A DNA stretch of 64,000 nt from Norana najaformis (Eukaryota; Annelida; Clitellata; Crassiclitellata; Hormogastridae): NCBI GenBank assembly GCA_964023275.1, contig OZ029915.1:16064712-16128711 (forward strand), in the 5' to 3' direction. The notes beneath the pieces are model-generated. The model was not told where the DNA came from and searched no databases. It saw only the letters and a program-made list of their open reading frames with translations. How positions within the stretch are numbered: position 1 is the first letter of the stretch; each line of letters begins with the position of its first letter. The position numbers were made by a program, and so were the translations under genes. Shown one piece after another: positions 1 to 9,941 of this stretch.

Positions 1-780
1 GCGCTGTAAGGATGATGACAGGTAAGCTGGTTGATTGGTCAAGAGAGTCTTACCCGTAAGTAGAGCTATCTTGTAGGTGATTCTAGAGCTGACAGGCAGC
101 CAATGTAGATTTGCCAGTACAGGAGTGATGTGATCAAACCTTTGGGTTCCTGTCACCAGATGGGCTCATGAGTTTTGAATGTGTTGCAGTTTGACGATGT
201 TAGACTTGTAGTGCCGTACAACGGCAAATTACAGTAGTCAAGTTTTGCTCTGACTACACTACAAGCGACTGTCTTCATGAGCTCCGGTGGCAAGCACGAT
301 CGAACATGACGCTTGGCTTTCATGTAGTAATACGATGCCCTGCAGACAGCGGTGACGTGCTGGTTAAATGTTAGTTTTGAGTCGAGCGTTACCCCAACAC
401 TCTTAAATGTTTCTGATAACGAAATGTCTGCACCCACAATGTTGATTTTTTAGGTCCTCGATCGATTTTATTGACGAAGAAGTGCCAAGAACAATGACTT
501 CAGACTTCTTTGGATTCAAGCATAGTCCATTTGTTAGGAACCATCAGCATACTGCTTCAGTACAACATGTTAGATTGTTGGTGTCGGGGTCAATGTGATC
601 GAGCGCTATGTACAGTTGTGTGTCATTGGCATACTGGTGGTGACTGATGCCATGTGCAGAAATCATGCCAGCGACTGGAGCCAAATATAGCATGAAAAGA
701 ATCGGGCCAAGGACTGACCCTTGTGGGACACCGTATGCAGAAGTAGAAGACTGCAATCTTGATGATCCAATGGTGACGTG
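1..780 (-). mobile_element. CR1/L2-like LINE fragment, reverse transcriptase part
   Basis: Minus-strand translation gives non-LTR reverse transcriptase pieces. Bases 544-756 encode YGVPQGSVLGPILF and then QYANDTQLYIAL, where the usual YADD box reads YAND. Bases 153-437 encode the post-RT region with a DSKLTFNQHV stretch and LDYCN. The two pieces are in different frames with a break at about 440-540. The element is 5' truncated at about 780 and its 3' end lies outside the window. Confidence 0.8.
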
Positions 781-1059
781 TTGTAAGACTAATGACTTTT
801 TCTAATCTTTAGGGCCATTACAATAATATATACAACATAACTTATGGTGGCTTCAAGTTAAACCACAGTCCAGAACTATAAATGCATAGCAACTAGCACA
901 ATAATAATAGCAAATAGCAAGTAGATAGCACAGTAGGTAGCATGGTCATAATAGCAATTAGCAAACTGCCCTCAACCATATAACAGACTTAATTGGGGAA
1001 ATTGGAGCACAAACATTCGACTGAACACAAAAACTCCGCCTGTTTATATTGCACACACT
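781..1059. other. Unassigned AT-rich sequence
   Basis: I see no coding feature here. It contains several spaced copies of short words like AATAGCAA and TAGATAGCA (about 895-970), suggesting an old degenerate tandem array. Confidence 0.4.
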
Positions 1060-1466
1060 ACCTGTGGTCCTTTGACAGGGAGACAGTCTACCGGATATGT
1101 TGTTTTTAAATTTATCGGCGTTTTTTGCATTAATTTTGTGTTTTTAATGAGCTAAATTATCGTTTCTGATTTTTAATTTTTATTTTCTGACTAGTATCTA
1201 CCTTTCTGTTTCACTTGTCAGATAAGTTTTGATTATTTATTAATTCTTTGTGTCTATTTCAGTGTCGTTGTGTGTGGACGTCGTCTGATCTGTGTTTTCT
1301 GACTTGATGGCACAGTAGAAAATTCCAACCACAATCTCATAATTGTTTATGGTTTTTAGGTCCACACTAATATCGGCTGGCCTTCTTTTAATTTTCTGTG
1401 TTCATGAGTCGCCCATGAACTGAAGTACTGCTCTTTTCTTACCTAGGTCACGCTTTATTATCTACT

Positions 1467-3011
1467 GTGCTCGGTTTCCTTGTGTCTCTAATTTCCGTGT
1501 CTCTTACGATGGCTACCGCATTAAGTTGCCCACTTTTGTACGTTATTTTGTTCGTATTACTCCTCCTTGCCAAATCTGATGGAGATAGGACTGCTGCTAA
1601 ATTTACTCATGGATCACCACGGTCTGGTCTGTTTTGGAACTTGGCTCAAGCCCATTCATTTTATCTGATTCCTAGTACTGCATTTTCAGTTCACTCATAT
1701 ATCCTGCTGCTATCTAATACCAGTAACATTAAGTTTTGCCCTGGGTTGATTGTAGTTTCACACAGAACATCTGCTGCACATCATGGATTGTCTCTGTATT
1801 TGTTTTTGTTGCTTCTTTTGGCTGGTGATGTTGAAATAAATCATGGACCAGTTAGATTTCAGAGTTTGGATATTGGTCAATTAAATATTTGTTCCCTTCG
1901 TAATAAAGCTGCTAACCTACACAATTTCCTTTGTGAACATACCTTGCACATACTTGCCCTTACTGAGACCTGGCTTCATCCTAGTGACACACCTGGATTC
2001 ATTTCTGACCTTACTCCCCCAACATTCTCTATGCTGAATGAACCTCAGTGCAGTGGTAATGGCGGTGGACTTGCTTTTCTTTTTAAGTCATATCTGCCAC
2101 TGAAGAAATTCACTCTGCCTATTGTTGCACCCAAGTCATTTGAAGTCCTGGCTGCTACTCTCATTTCGGGCAATAAACAGGTATTGCTTGTAAATATTTA
2201 TCGTCCACCATCCCTCTCTTTCACTGATTTTCTTAATGAATTCCAGTCACTGCTAGAATATTTGATTTCCTCCCCCTCTGAAATAGTTATTATGGGTGAC
2301 TTTAATATTCACCTTGATGTAGCTGGTCATGGTTCTTCATCTTTTCTTGATATGTTGGAAGGATTTGACATGAAACAACTTGTTGCCTTTCCTACACATA
2401 ATAAAGGCCACACCTTGGATGTCTTTATAACTCGTTCTGATTCGAATTCCCTTCATTCTGTCACTCCTGTTGAGTCATATCTATCAGATCATGTTGCAAT
2501 TTTCTCAAAATTTGACTTCCCTTTTAAACCACCCCCAAATTTAAAAACTGTTAAATTTTGCCCTTGGCATAAAATTGATTTAAATAAGCTGAAACACGAT
2601 ATCTTAACATCTCCATTGTGGTTAGCTCCTGCACAAACTGCGAATGAGCTAGCTATGCAGTTCCAGTCCACTTTAACTGAGTTTCTTGAAAGGCAAATTC
2701 CTTTTAGAACCAAGAGAGTAGTAGAGCGCTCACCGCAGCCTTGGTTCAACTCTGCCATTGCTGAAGCTAGGCATCGCAGAAGTCAGTTAGAGCATTGGTG
2801 GGGCCACTCTCGCCTTCCCTCTGACCACAACAGGTTTAAGCAACAGTGCAAATATGTCTGCAAACTTGTTTCATCTGCAAAATCCGAATATTTAACGAAT
2901 TTAACTGCCGAAAGTTTTACATCACTAAAAACTTTGTGGATAGCTTTGAACAAGTTAATACATAGAGAGCAGTTAAATTTATCCTCAGATAACCCAAGAG
3001 CTAGCCAGTAA
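1467..3011 (+). CDS. LINE-A ORF: N-terminal hydrophobic region, 2A-like motif, APE-type endonuclease
   Basis: This ORF of 514 residues starts with a strongly hydrophobic segment (about residues 3-35). A second hydrophobic run (about 110-119) leads directly into DVEINHGP (residues 121-128), a 2A-like motif. From about residue 135 it is an exonuclease-endonuclease-phosphatase domain, the nicking enzyme for target-primed reverse transcription. Motifs in order are LNICSLRNK, ALTETWL, GDFNIH, LDVFITR and LSDHVAIF, so all catalytic blocks look preserved. The downstream part (about 380-514) is basic and leads into the reverse transcriptase region, which is separated by a stop at 3009. The ATG at 1467 is the first in frame, but an in-frame ATG at 1509 is also possible. 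Confidence 0.8.
   Translation: MLGFLVSLISVSLTMATALSCPLLYVILFVLLLLAKSDGDRTAAKFTHGSPRSGLFWNLAQAHSFYLIPSTAFSVHSYILLLSNTSNIKFCPGLIVVSHRTSAAHHGLSLYLFLLLLLAGDVEINHGPVRFQSLDIGQLNICSLRNKAANLHNFLCEHTLHILALTETWLHPSDTPGFISDLTPPTFSMLNEPQCSGNGGGLAFLFKSYLPLKKFTLPIVAPKSFEVLAATLISGNKQVLLVNIYRPPSLSFTDFLNEFQSLLEYLISSPSEIVIMGDFNIHLDVAGHGSSSFLDMLEGFDMKQLVAFPTHNKGHTLDVFITRSDSNSLHSVTPVESYLSDHVAIFSKFDFPFKPPPNLKTVKFCPWHKIDLNKLKHDILTSPLWLAPAQTANELAMQFQSTLTEFLERQIPFRTKRVVERSPQPWFNSAIAEARHRRSQLEHWWGHSRLPSDHNRFKQQCKYVCKLVSSAKSEYLTNLTAESFTSLKTLWIALNKLIHREQLNLSSDNPRASQ
1827..1850 (+). other. 2A-like motif DVEINHGP in LINE-A
   Basis: The reading is GAT GTT GAA ATA AAT CAT GGA CCA. The 2A consensus is D-x-E-x-N-P-G-P with translation skipping between G and P. 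Here the first Pro is His (CAT at 1842-1844), which should abolish skipping. It sits just after a leucine-rich stretch (LFLLLLLAG), the usual context of 2A in signal-like N termini of some APE-type LINEs. Confidence 0.75.
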
Positions 3012-3015
3012 ATTT

Positions 3016-4825
3016 TTGACCTTTTTTGCTGATAAAATTTCAGGTATTAGGCTGAAATTCGTTGGTCATTCGATATCTGATAAATTTCTTCATCCTAGTT
3101 CTTCACCTCCGGTCTTAGGTTACTTTCAGCCAACAACTCTTGCAGAAGTTCGCAGGCTCATATTTTCTTCACCTAGCAAAAGCTGTCTCCTTGACACCAT
3201 TCCTACATCTTTTCTGAAAGAATGCCTTGATGTCTTCGGTCCAACCATTACATCAATATATAATCAATTTCTCATTGCTTGAGGGATCTTTCCCATCTGC
3301 TTTTGCTCATGCCATAGTTCATCCTCTGCTAAAGAAACCTTCTTTCGACCCAGGTGACCTGTCTAATTTCAGACCCATCTCAACTTTAAATTTTATATCA
3401 AAAATTCTTGAATGGGTAGTTTTGAATCGTATGCAAACCCACCTATCTTCCAACTCGCTAATCTCTTCATTTCAGTCCGCTTACCGCAAGTTTCATTCAA
3501 CAGAATCTGCACTTCTTGCTGTTCATAATGATATCATGTGCTCCATGGATAAGGGTAAGGTTACAGCTCTTGTTCTCCTTGATGTGTCTGCTGCCTTTGA
3601 CACTGTGAACCATTCTCTCCTTTTGCATCGTCTCCAGCACTGGTTTGGGGTTTCTGGTCCTGCCGTACATTGGTTTGCTACTTATCTCAGCCCACGAACT
3701 GAATCAGTATATTTAAATGCATATTATTCATCTAGTGCTTTGTTGACCTGTGGTGTTCCACAGGGTTCTGTACTTGGTCCTCTGTTGTTTACATTATACA
3801 CCACACTTTTAGGTACACTGCTGGACAATCATTCATTATGATATCATTTCTATGCAGATGATACCCAAATCTACATTTCATTTGACAGTTTGTCTTGTCA
3901 CTCATCTGCACAGCTGTTGTCTGATGCCTTTGAGGAGCTACAGTCTTGGATGGCAGCAAATAAACTCCTCCTTAACCAATCAAAGACTGAATTTCTACTT
4001 CTGGGTACTCCATAGCAACTTAAAAAGTTTGAATGGCTTAAATCCTTAAAGCTGGGTGACTCAATTGTCGAATTGTCTGATACTGCTCGTGACTTGGGCG
4101 TTATTTTTGATTCTACTATGTCTCTCACAATCTATGTAAATGGTATTTGTAAATCATCATATATATACATTCGTGACATAAGCAGAATTAGCCGTTATGT
4201 CCTCATGTCTTCTAGAATATCATTCGCTAATGCATTGGTCTCTAGTCGTCTAGACTACTGTAACTCAATCCTTGTCGGTATCACAAAGTCAAATATGCAG
4301 AAACTCCAAAGAGTTCAGATCTCCTTGGCTAGAGCTATAACAAATACTTCAAAATTTGAGCATATGTATGTATGTATGTATGTATCACTAAATTTATAAA
4401 GCACCTTTTAAGTAACTCACAAAGGCGCTGCAGCACGGCTACCTAATGGTCTCTAAATAGGAAAGTCTTGAGACGGGCAGAAAATGCATATTCCCTCTGT
4501 GCTTAAATCTTTGCATTGGCTTCCTGTTCAGCAAAGGATTTGTTTCAAATTGGGACTTACAGTTTATAAAACATTGAACTGTGGCCAACCACAATACTTA
4601 AAATCAGTCCTTATTCCCAAGACTTGCCATTATTCAGCAAGGTCATCTGATTGTCTTTCTCTGGTCATACCTTGGACTAGAACTGTTCTGGGTAAACGGG
4701 CTTTTTCAGTTGCTGGACCTAAATTTTGGAACTCCCTTCCTGTGTTTGTTCGTTCTGCTCAGTCGCTTTTGTCATTTCATTCTCAGCTTAAACCTTACCT
4801 TATTCAAACTGCTTATCCACTGTAG
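3016..4825 (+). pseudogene. LINE-A reverse transcriptase, broken
   Basis: RT sequence runs in several frames. 3016-3282 encodes the N-terminal fingers region (SPSKSCLLDTIPTSFLKECL). 3275-3841 carries FRPISTLNFISKILE, LDVSAAFDTVNHSLLL and TCGVPQGSVLGPLLFTLY. A stop follows at 3839, then the YADDTQIYISF box at about 3854. 4073-4390 and 4484-4825 encode the C-terminal domain (SSRLDYCNSIL, LKSLHWLPVQQR, VAGPKFWNSLP). Breaks occur near 3275 (frame change), 3839 (stop), 4013 (stop) and at the insertion around 4362-4483. The YADD catalytic box itself is intact. Confidence 0.85.
4362..4483 (-). repeat. Short insertion with (TATG)n inside LINE-A
   Basis: About 120 bp interrupts the LINE-A C-terminal reading between the …KFEH and HIPSVLKSLHWL codons. 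It begins with a (TATG)n tract (4363-4383). Then comes sequence reading like the antisense 3' end of a related LINE (TTTATAAAGCACC, GGAAAGTCTTGAGACGGGC). It is probably a small 5'-truncated retrotransposon insertion with a tetranucleotide tail. Confidence 0.5.
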
Positions 4826-4954
4826 GCTGCCTCTCTGTCCTGTGGACTGACCTGGATATTGACCTGATTGTGGCTTGGCTGTGGTTCGCCATCGGTTGAT
4901 GCCTTGTGCATTAGACACCGGCGCATTAGAAGTTTCTAATTATTATTATTATTT

Positions 4955-5400
4955 ATGGGGCTGAAACCTGGATGCTCACAGTGGCCCTAGAGAAGAATCT
5001 GGATGCTTTCCAACAACGGTGCTTAAGGAGAATCATGCAAATTCAATATTTTGCACACACCACCATTGCAGAAATATACAGGCACATAACACAGACCCCA
5101 GTCTCAGATATGACTGCAACAAGAAAAGAAGACTCCAGATGTTTGGGCACCTCATAGGCAGGATCACACTAGGGTTTGCTAAGCCTTGAATTCTGGCACT
5201 CTGCGGAACTGGAACAGACTATCAGATGGCCAAGGCACACCCACTTTACCAACTGAACTTTGTGTTCTACGTGCAAACTGGAGACAAGACCAAGACTGGG
5301 ATGGTGGGCAGAGTTGTGGAAACGGCAATGCTGTGGATATGGGAATGCCAACAATATTCATGACGATGATGATGATGACGATGATGATGACAACCTTAAT
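4955..5400 (+). mobile_element. LINE 3' fragment with (GAT)n tail
   Basis: The frame opening at 4957 encodes YGAETWMLTVALEKNLDAFQ and then CLRRIMQIQYF, the C-terminal region following the RT domain in RTE/L1-like LINEs. It is followed by a frame change and by KLCVLRANWRQDQDW-like sequence. The element ends in a GATGATGATGACGATGATGATG tract (5364-5392, not perfect). A related piece lies on the minus strand at 28630-28805. Confidence 0.7.
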
Positions 5401-5469
5401 CTATTGAAATCTAATAGGTGTGAGAAATGAGAAGGCATGCTATGTTGGGTAAGCAAGTTGAAACAGACG

Positions 5470-5775
5470 AATGTAGAGTTTAGGTGAGAAAGACAAGACA
5501 GAACTGAGAGAATGGACTGAACTTAGCAGCAAATTCCAAAGATTCAGACTAGCTACCAAAAAACTCAAAAGTCAGTTACCATGATCATCATTTGCATAAG
5601 AAGTTAAAATTTAGCAAAATTTAGAAAAGTTTAGATGAGAAAGACAATACAGAACTGAGAGAATGGACTGAAATTAGCAGCAAATTCCAAAGATTCAGAC
5701 TAGCTACAAAAAAACTCAAAAGTCAGTTACCATGATAATTATTTGCATAAGAAGTTAAAATTTAGCAAAATTTAT
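5470..5775. repeat. Tandem duplication, period about 151 bp
   Basis: Two adjacent copies share GACTGAACTTAGCAGC/GACTGAAATTAGCAGC, TTCCAAAGATTCAGACTAGC and TTTGCATAAGAAGTTAAAAT. The first copy is offset 151 bp from the second, with few mismatches. It is non-coding intronic sequence. Confidence 0.85.
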
Positions 5776-6001
5776 GAATTCATCAGATTCGTGATAACAA
5801 ACAAAAAAGCGGATGAATGATAATAAGTTATGCTGTTGATCATATTTTTAAGAATTAGCAAGTAGATATGCTGTAATTCTTCCAAATACGGGTAATTGTC
5901 ATAAAACTCAAAACAGCAGCTAAAAATAGGAACTGACTAGGAATAGGCATTAACTCAGAATGAGTCTATTTCATGAATCAGATGAAAGAAGTAAAACTCA
6001 C
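5776..6001. other. Intron sequence before talin exon g donor side
   Basis: I recognise nothing other than the GTGAGT donor (reverse complement of 5996-6001). Confidence 0.4.
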
Positions 6002-6148
6002 TGTGGAAATGAATTTGTTCAGATTATCAACCAAGGCAGTAACAAAACCAGATGCTGATGCTGCCTCCTCTAAGGTTTGAATGAGTTCATGGATCATCTC
6101 TGTAGCACCATCTGCAGCCTCATCCACCACAGCATGAGCTTCTGTTGC
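6002..6148 (-). CDS. TLN: Talin exon g (49 codons)
   Basis: The acceptor is GGTTTTAG and the donor is GTGAGT, both phase 0. The segment starts ATEAHAVVDEAADGA, runs through LIQTLEEAASASGFV and ends LVDNLNKFIST, in R12 of the rod. The EEAASASGFVTALVD core parallels NEAASAAGVVGGMVD in vertebrate talin. The next downstream exon should lie at lower coordinates but is not present in 1-6001, so the following intron exceeds 6 kb. Confidence 0.93.
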
Positions 6149-6194
6149 CTAAAACCATCATTTTCTGTACAAGAGCTTGTTAAAAATTAACTCT

Positions 6195-6405
6195 TAAATA
6201 ACTATTATTTATTATTTATTTCTGCATTTATTAAGCATCACCATCTAAAGTCTGATCATCAATAGATGCCATTCAGCAATTGTGGATATAGGATTTGTTC
6301 CAGGTTGCTCCACAAAAACCATCTCAGGGGAGGCTCGAACCAGTACTCTCCATATTACTAGATGAGCACACCAATTAACAGGCTACTGTGCCCCACAGAA
6401 TAAGT
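6195..6405 (-). mobile_element. tRNA-derived SINE (candidate)
   Basis: The minus strand starts GGGGCACAGTAGCCTGTTAA, which reads as a pol III A box (TAGCCTGTTAATTGG). About 45 bases later comes a perfect B box core GGTTCGAGCC, then a non-tRNA body and an A/T-rich 3' end (AATAAATAATAAATAATAG). No clover-leaf tRNA could be folded confidently. The boundaries are approximate. Confidence 0.5.
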
Positions 6406-6775
6406 TCTTGCAGTACACGGAGGTGTTCTCCAACCGATCATTCCATAGTTAGAAGTTGAAGACAATGCATTAAATGGTTCACCATGCTCCTTGGTCTGTT
6501 CTAGCCAATGAAAAAGCAAAAACTGGCTCTCCAAATTGGACAACCGCTATCCAAACAGACTTGGTTGTGCTATTCAAACTACCAACCAAAGTACTAAAGT
6601 AAAGGTAAACCTAACTTTCAGTACTTAAGCAAAATTAAAAGTACTATCCATACATTTTTACTTTTACTCTGACTTCCCTGGCACTGCCTTTAATGACATA
6701 CTACCTGGAATGATCGGTTGGAGAACACCTTCGTGTACTGCAAGAGCTTATTCTGTGGGGCACTGTCCTGTCTTT
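6385..6775. repeat. Inverted repeat, arms about 60-70 bp
   Basis: Bases 6395-6450 (reverse complement) and 6709-6768 both read GGAATGATCGGTTGGAGAAC…TACTGCAAGA(A/G)CTTATTCTGTGGGGCAC. The roughly 255-bp interior contains AGTACTTAAG/AAAAGTACT words typical of hAT-like non-autonomous elements. It is likely a MITE or two opposed copies of one repeat, overlapping the SINE head. Confidence 0.65.
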
Positions 6776-7503
6776 TCTTAATCACATTATCCCTAAATCC
6801 TCTCCAATGGGCTTCATACCTGCATCACTCATTGTCTCTTGTTCCAATGTTTTCTCCTACCTGATTGCACACTTGGCCAACTTTTCTTTTACAGAAGGCT
6901 GTTTTCCATCATGTCTAAATCTGCAGTAACTACACCTTTACTTAAAAGACTTGACCTGGACATCTCTTCCTTAGATGGAAACATGATACTTGATCTCCTA
7001 ACTTCAGTCCTTACCATACCTACTCAATGGAAAGTGCCTCTGCCTTCACACTGGACAACATTTTCTCATCTCTTGATACAGGAAAGGCATGCCTCACAGT
7101 ATGCTTTGACCTTAGTGTGCAGAACTCCTTGGCTAGAGCCATAACAAATATCTCAAAATATGAGCCACTGTCCTTAAATCTTCACACTGGTTTCCTCTTC
7201 AGCAAAAGTATTTGTTTCAAATTGGGACTTACAGTTTATAAAACACTGAGCTCCAGCCAACTAGAATACTTAAAATCAGTCCTTATTCCCCAGACTTATC
7301 ATTATTCCGCAAGGTCATCTGATTCTCTTTCTCTGGTCATACCTTGGACTAGAACTATTCTGGGTAAACGGGCTTCTTTGGCTGGTAGACCTAAATTTTA
7401 GAATTCCCTCCCTGTGTCTGTTTGTTCTGCTCAGTTGCTTCTGTCATTTCGTTCTCAACTTAAAACTTACCTTTTTCAAATTGCTTATCCACCGGAGGCC
7501 GCC
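6775..7503 (+). mobile_element. LINE fragments (RT N-terminal piece, then LINE-A C-terminal piece)
   Basis: Bases 6770-7100 encode a degenerate RT N-terminal region (HLANFSFTEGCFPSC, TTPLLKRLDLD). From 7105 the sequence is LINE-A C-terminal (NSLARAITNISKYE, LGLTVYKTL, LVIPWTRTILGKRA) with several frame changes. The LINE-A copy continues after the DNA transposon at 8361. Confidence 0.7.
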
Positions 7504-8360
7504 CCCCCCCTCCTTAGCGCGCACGACAAATGCGCGTCGACAAAAGCGCGTCTACAAATGCGCGCCGTCAATTGCGCGCTGTGGAATAAGCTCCGTCAAA
7601 AGCGCGCAGCATGGACTATTATGAATAACTTCAAAGGTCATACGCTTTAACACTTCGATTGATTAGAATAAAGACAGCAACTTTATATACTGTATGGCAA
7701 TGAATAATACACAATAATATAGACCCTGTAGACGAAATTCAAGATTTCCAATTAATTTCTAGAATATGCGCGACCGTATAAACGACAGTTTACCACACAC
7801 TAATAATTTGGTTGAAGCATGGTATAGGTCTTTTCAGAACATGGTAGACTGTCATTATCTGTCTGTCTACAAGCTCGTTGTTCACTTTTGCATTGAGCAG
7901 GATCATGTTGAGATCATGATAGAATGTTATCAATCCGGATTTAGACAGCCAGAGGCATCGAAATCAAAGTATATGAATCTTAACCGATGCCTGCTAGCCT
8001 TGATTCCAACATACGACAATGTACCATTGCTCGAGTACCTTCGCGGAATCGCAAATAATGAAACAATTTGACAAAATGGAAACAAAACAAAACTTATTTA
8101 GTAAACTAACACTTTAAAAACATTACCTTATTTCCTGTTTCACAGTATATGACATCAAATTTTCATTTGACCTTTGAAGCTATTCAAACAAAAGTTTAAT
8201 AATAACCTGTGCTGTTTTGCGTTAGTTTGTCTTCTAAATTAAATAGTTTTTTTCGTATGCTCTATGTCTTCTTGTATGCGCGTTAATGTTGGCGCGCATT
8301 TGTCTTGTGCGAAAGTGACGGCACGAGCTTTTGTCGGCGCGCTTTTGTCGGGTCACCCCA
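7504..8360 (+). mobile_element. MULE-like DNA transposon, non-autonomous, 857 bp
   Basis: The element is inserted in LINE-A. The flanks read GAGGCCGCC (7495-7503) and GAGGCTGCC (8361-8369), a 9-bp target duplication with one mismatch, and removing the insert restores LINE-A. Both ends carry arrays of a GCGCG-CGACAAA(A/T) unit: five or six on the left (7516-7607) and inverted on the right (8278-8352). The interior has a C-terminal transposase remnant. The long target duplication, terminal arrays and transposase remnant point to the Mutator-like superfamily. Confidence 0.75.
7766..8071 (+). CDS. Remnant of MULE-like transposase C-terminus
   Basis: This 101-residue open frame has TNNLVEAWYRSFQNMV followed by alpha-helical sequence and KYMNLNRCLLALIPTYDN…EYLRGIA. 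That is the pattern seen at the C-terminal side of the DDE domain in MULE transposases (the N-N-x-x-E-x-W-H/Y-R block). The catalytic DDE core is absent, so the peptide cannot be an active transposase. No start signal of its own can be supported. It is probably what an internal deletion left. Confidence 0.6.
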   Translation: MRDRINDSLPHTNNLVEAWYRSFQNMVDCHYLSVYKLVVHFCIEQDHVEIMIECYQSGFRQPEASKSKYMNLNRCLLALIPTYDNVPLLEYLRGIANNETI

Positions 8361-8498
8361 GAGGCTGCCTCTGTCTTGTGGATGACCTGAATCTGGCTCG
8401 GCTTTGGTGCGCCATCAGTTGATGCCTTGTGCATTAGACATCGGTGCATTAGAAGTTTCAAATTATTATTTTTTTTATTATTATTATTATTATTTAAA
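8361..8498 (+). mobile_element. LINE-A 3' end and (ATT)n tail
   Basis: This continues the LINE-A copy from 7503: GTGCGCCATCAGTTGATGCC, GCATTAGACATCGGTGCATT, then a (TTA)n tract from 8463. LINE-B copy 1 begins where this microsatellite ends. Confidence 0.8.
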
Positions 8499-8753
8499 AA
8501 AAAATTTTTTGTACCCGAGGTAGGTTCAATCCCTCAGGTGGTGAAAAAATTAGTCCAGAGACAGTAATGAGCATCTGGAATGGCTATGTCTCATCCGGCT
8601 CTGGCAGAGAGAAGGTACTGTGAAAGGTGACGGCGTTGAAGTGTTGAATTATGATTGAGATCCGTTGAAAAATATAGCTAGATTCTCTTGCGTCTCTGGA
8701 AATGCGAGATAGACAATGGCCTAAATCAGAGATGAAGGATAAGGCGGTGTTAT

Positions 8754-9199
8754 TTATGTTACTGCAGTTGCTGATAGATAGGAGGCGGCTAGGGTGTCAA
8801 TAACCGTGGCGTCCCATATCAGGCTATGTCCAGCGTGCCAAGGGATCAGTGTGAGGCCATTGGGTTTCTTGCCATCAGTTCGAGAAAGGCCCGGTGGTTC
8901 CGTGATGGCTGGGAAACCGGCCTTAGAAAGACAGTGGCATATGAGATTGTTGAGGACACCGTGCCGGGCAATTAGATCGGGGCCCAGGGCACAAGAGAGC
9001 CTGCGGGAGCCTTGTGCATAACCAAGGTACCACAGGCACAAGTGTGTGGCTCACATATTGCTATTCCAAGGCGCAGGCTGATGGCAATTCTAATGGCCTC
9101 ATCGTCGAGCCTCAGGCTGCATGCTGTTATGGGAAGTGCATATAGCCAGTCACTAGCATGCGGGGTGGAGACAGCTTTTATGCGTGCTTGATCAAACAT
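8754..9199 (-). pseudogene. LINE-B copy 1 C-terminal finger and nuclease-like domain
   Basis: In two frames: CEPHTCACGTLV (finger, 8972-9199), then GLSRTDGKKPNGLTLIPW and LIWDATVIDTLA (8754-9041). In copy 2 the same site reads PDGVTLIPW…WDATV, the arrangement of a PD-(D/E)xK restriction-like endonuclease. Here the first Asp is Asn, which would be inactivating. The finger and the nuclease are separated by a frame change. Confidence 0.65.
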
Positions 9200-9514
9200 G
9201 TCTTTAAGTGAATTACTAAGATTTAGAGCAGCCCTTTCGAGCAGTGGCCTGTCCCAATATGATTGTCTATGGATAAATGGTGTTATCAGAATCAGAGACC
9301 TCGGATTCTGTTTGCTACTGTGTTACTATAGCATTGTATTGTGCATCTGTAGGAATGTGCACGTCCCTTAGTATGGAGGACTGGAGAGGCAGGGTGCCTG
9401 CGGTGGAAGCCAGAAAGGCGGGAAGTGCCAGCGATGACACCCTACGGGTACCCAGTCTGCCCATTTTAATGGGCAGGGATGCCTGAGACCACTGGTTCTC
9501 AATGAAAGCAATAT

Positions 9515-9916
9515 TTAGATGAGGCCAAGACCCTTACATAGGAGGGAATCATAAACCTCTAGACAGGGGTGATTGACACAAGGACAACAGTGTAGCATAT
9601 GCAGCAGTTTTGGTGCACCTAAGGAGCTTCTGAGCAACAGGAGGGCATCCTGTCTAGCAATCAGCGTGAGTCTGTCAAGCGCTAGAGAAAGCTCATCGTT
9701 GTGAGCTTCGAGAGTGGACTGAAGGGCGTCCAAGATCGACAGAGGGGTGCCGAGCAATGTCACTGAAACTGGTTTAATGTGTGAAAATCGCCTCAGTGAT
9801 CTATATTGGCCCTCAGGATTGTCATGTGAAATTACCTCACAGTTTGTGCGGCCCAGGTCCAGTCCCAGGGCTTTACAGCTGTGCTCAATAGCCTTTACAT
9901 TGGCGGCCACTACCAA
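9515..9916 (-). pseudogene. LINE-B copy 1 RT thumb region
   Basis: 133 residues following the YLDD box, starting VAANVKAIEHSCKALGLDL. It continues with LTLIARQDALLLLRSSLGAP, which matches the region KHDAVILLRSSLSSS of copy 2. I see no catalytic residues here. Confidence 0.65.
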
Positions 9917-9941
9917 TGCCTCCCCACCCAGTGTGAGATCG

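Larger units (their letters stand above)
1060..4950 (+). mobile_element. LINE-A, longest copy (CR1/L2-like, 5' part retained)
   Basis: This is a non-LTR retrotransposon with a 5' leader (start approximate), an endonuclease ORF (1467-3011), a broken reverse transcriptase region (3016-4825) and a short 3' region ending in an (ATT)n tract at about 4936-4950. The 3' region includes GATGCCTTGTGCATTAGACA, a signature found in many other copies in this window: 7105-7503 with 8361-8470, 29100-30844, 45406-45660, 51410-51680, 55790-57895 and 58505-59165. The clade call rests on the combination of an APE-type endonuclease, the reverse transcriptase motifs and a microsatellite tail. CR1, L2, Rex1 and Crack cannot be separated by eye. 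Confidence 0.85.

Noticed and set aside
6310..6400. A functional tRNA gene on the minus strand
   Set aside because: A and B boxes are present, but no consistent clover-leaf pairing could be found and a non-tRNA body follows. A SINE is more likely.
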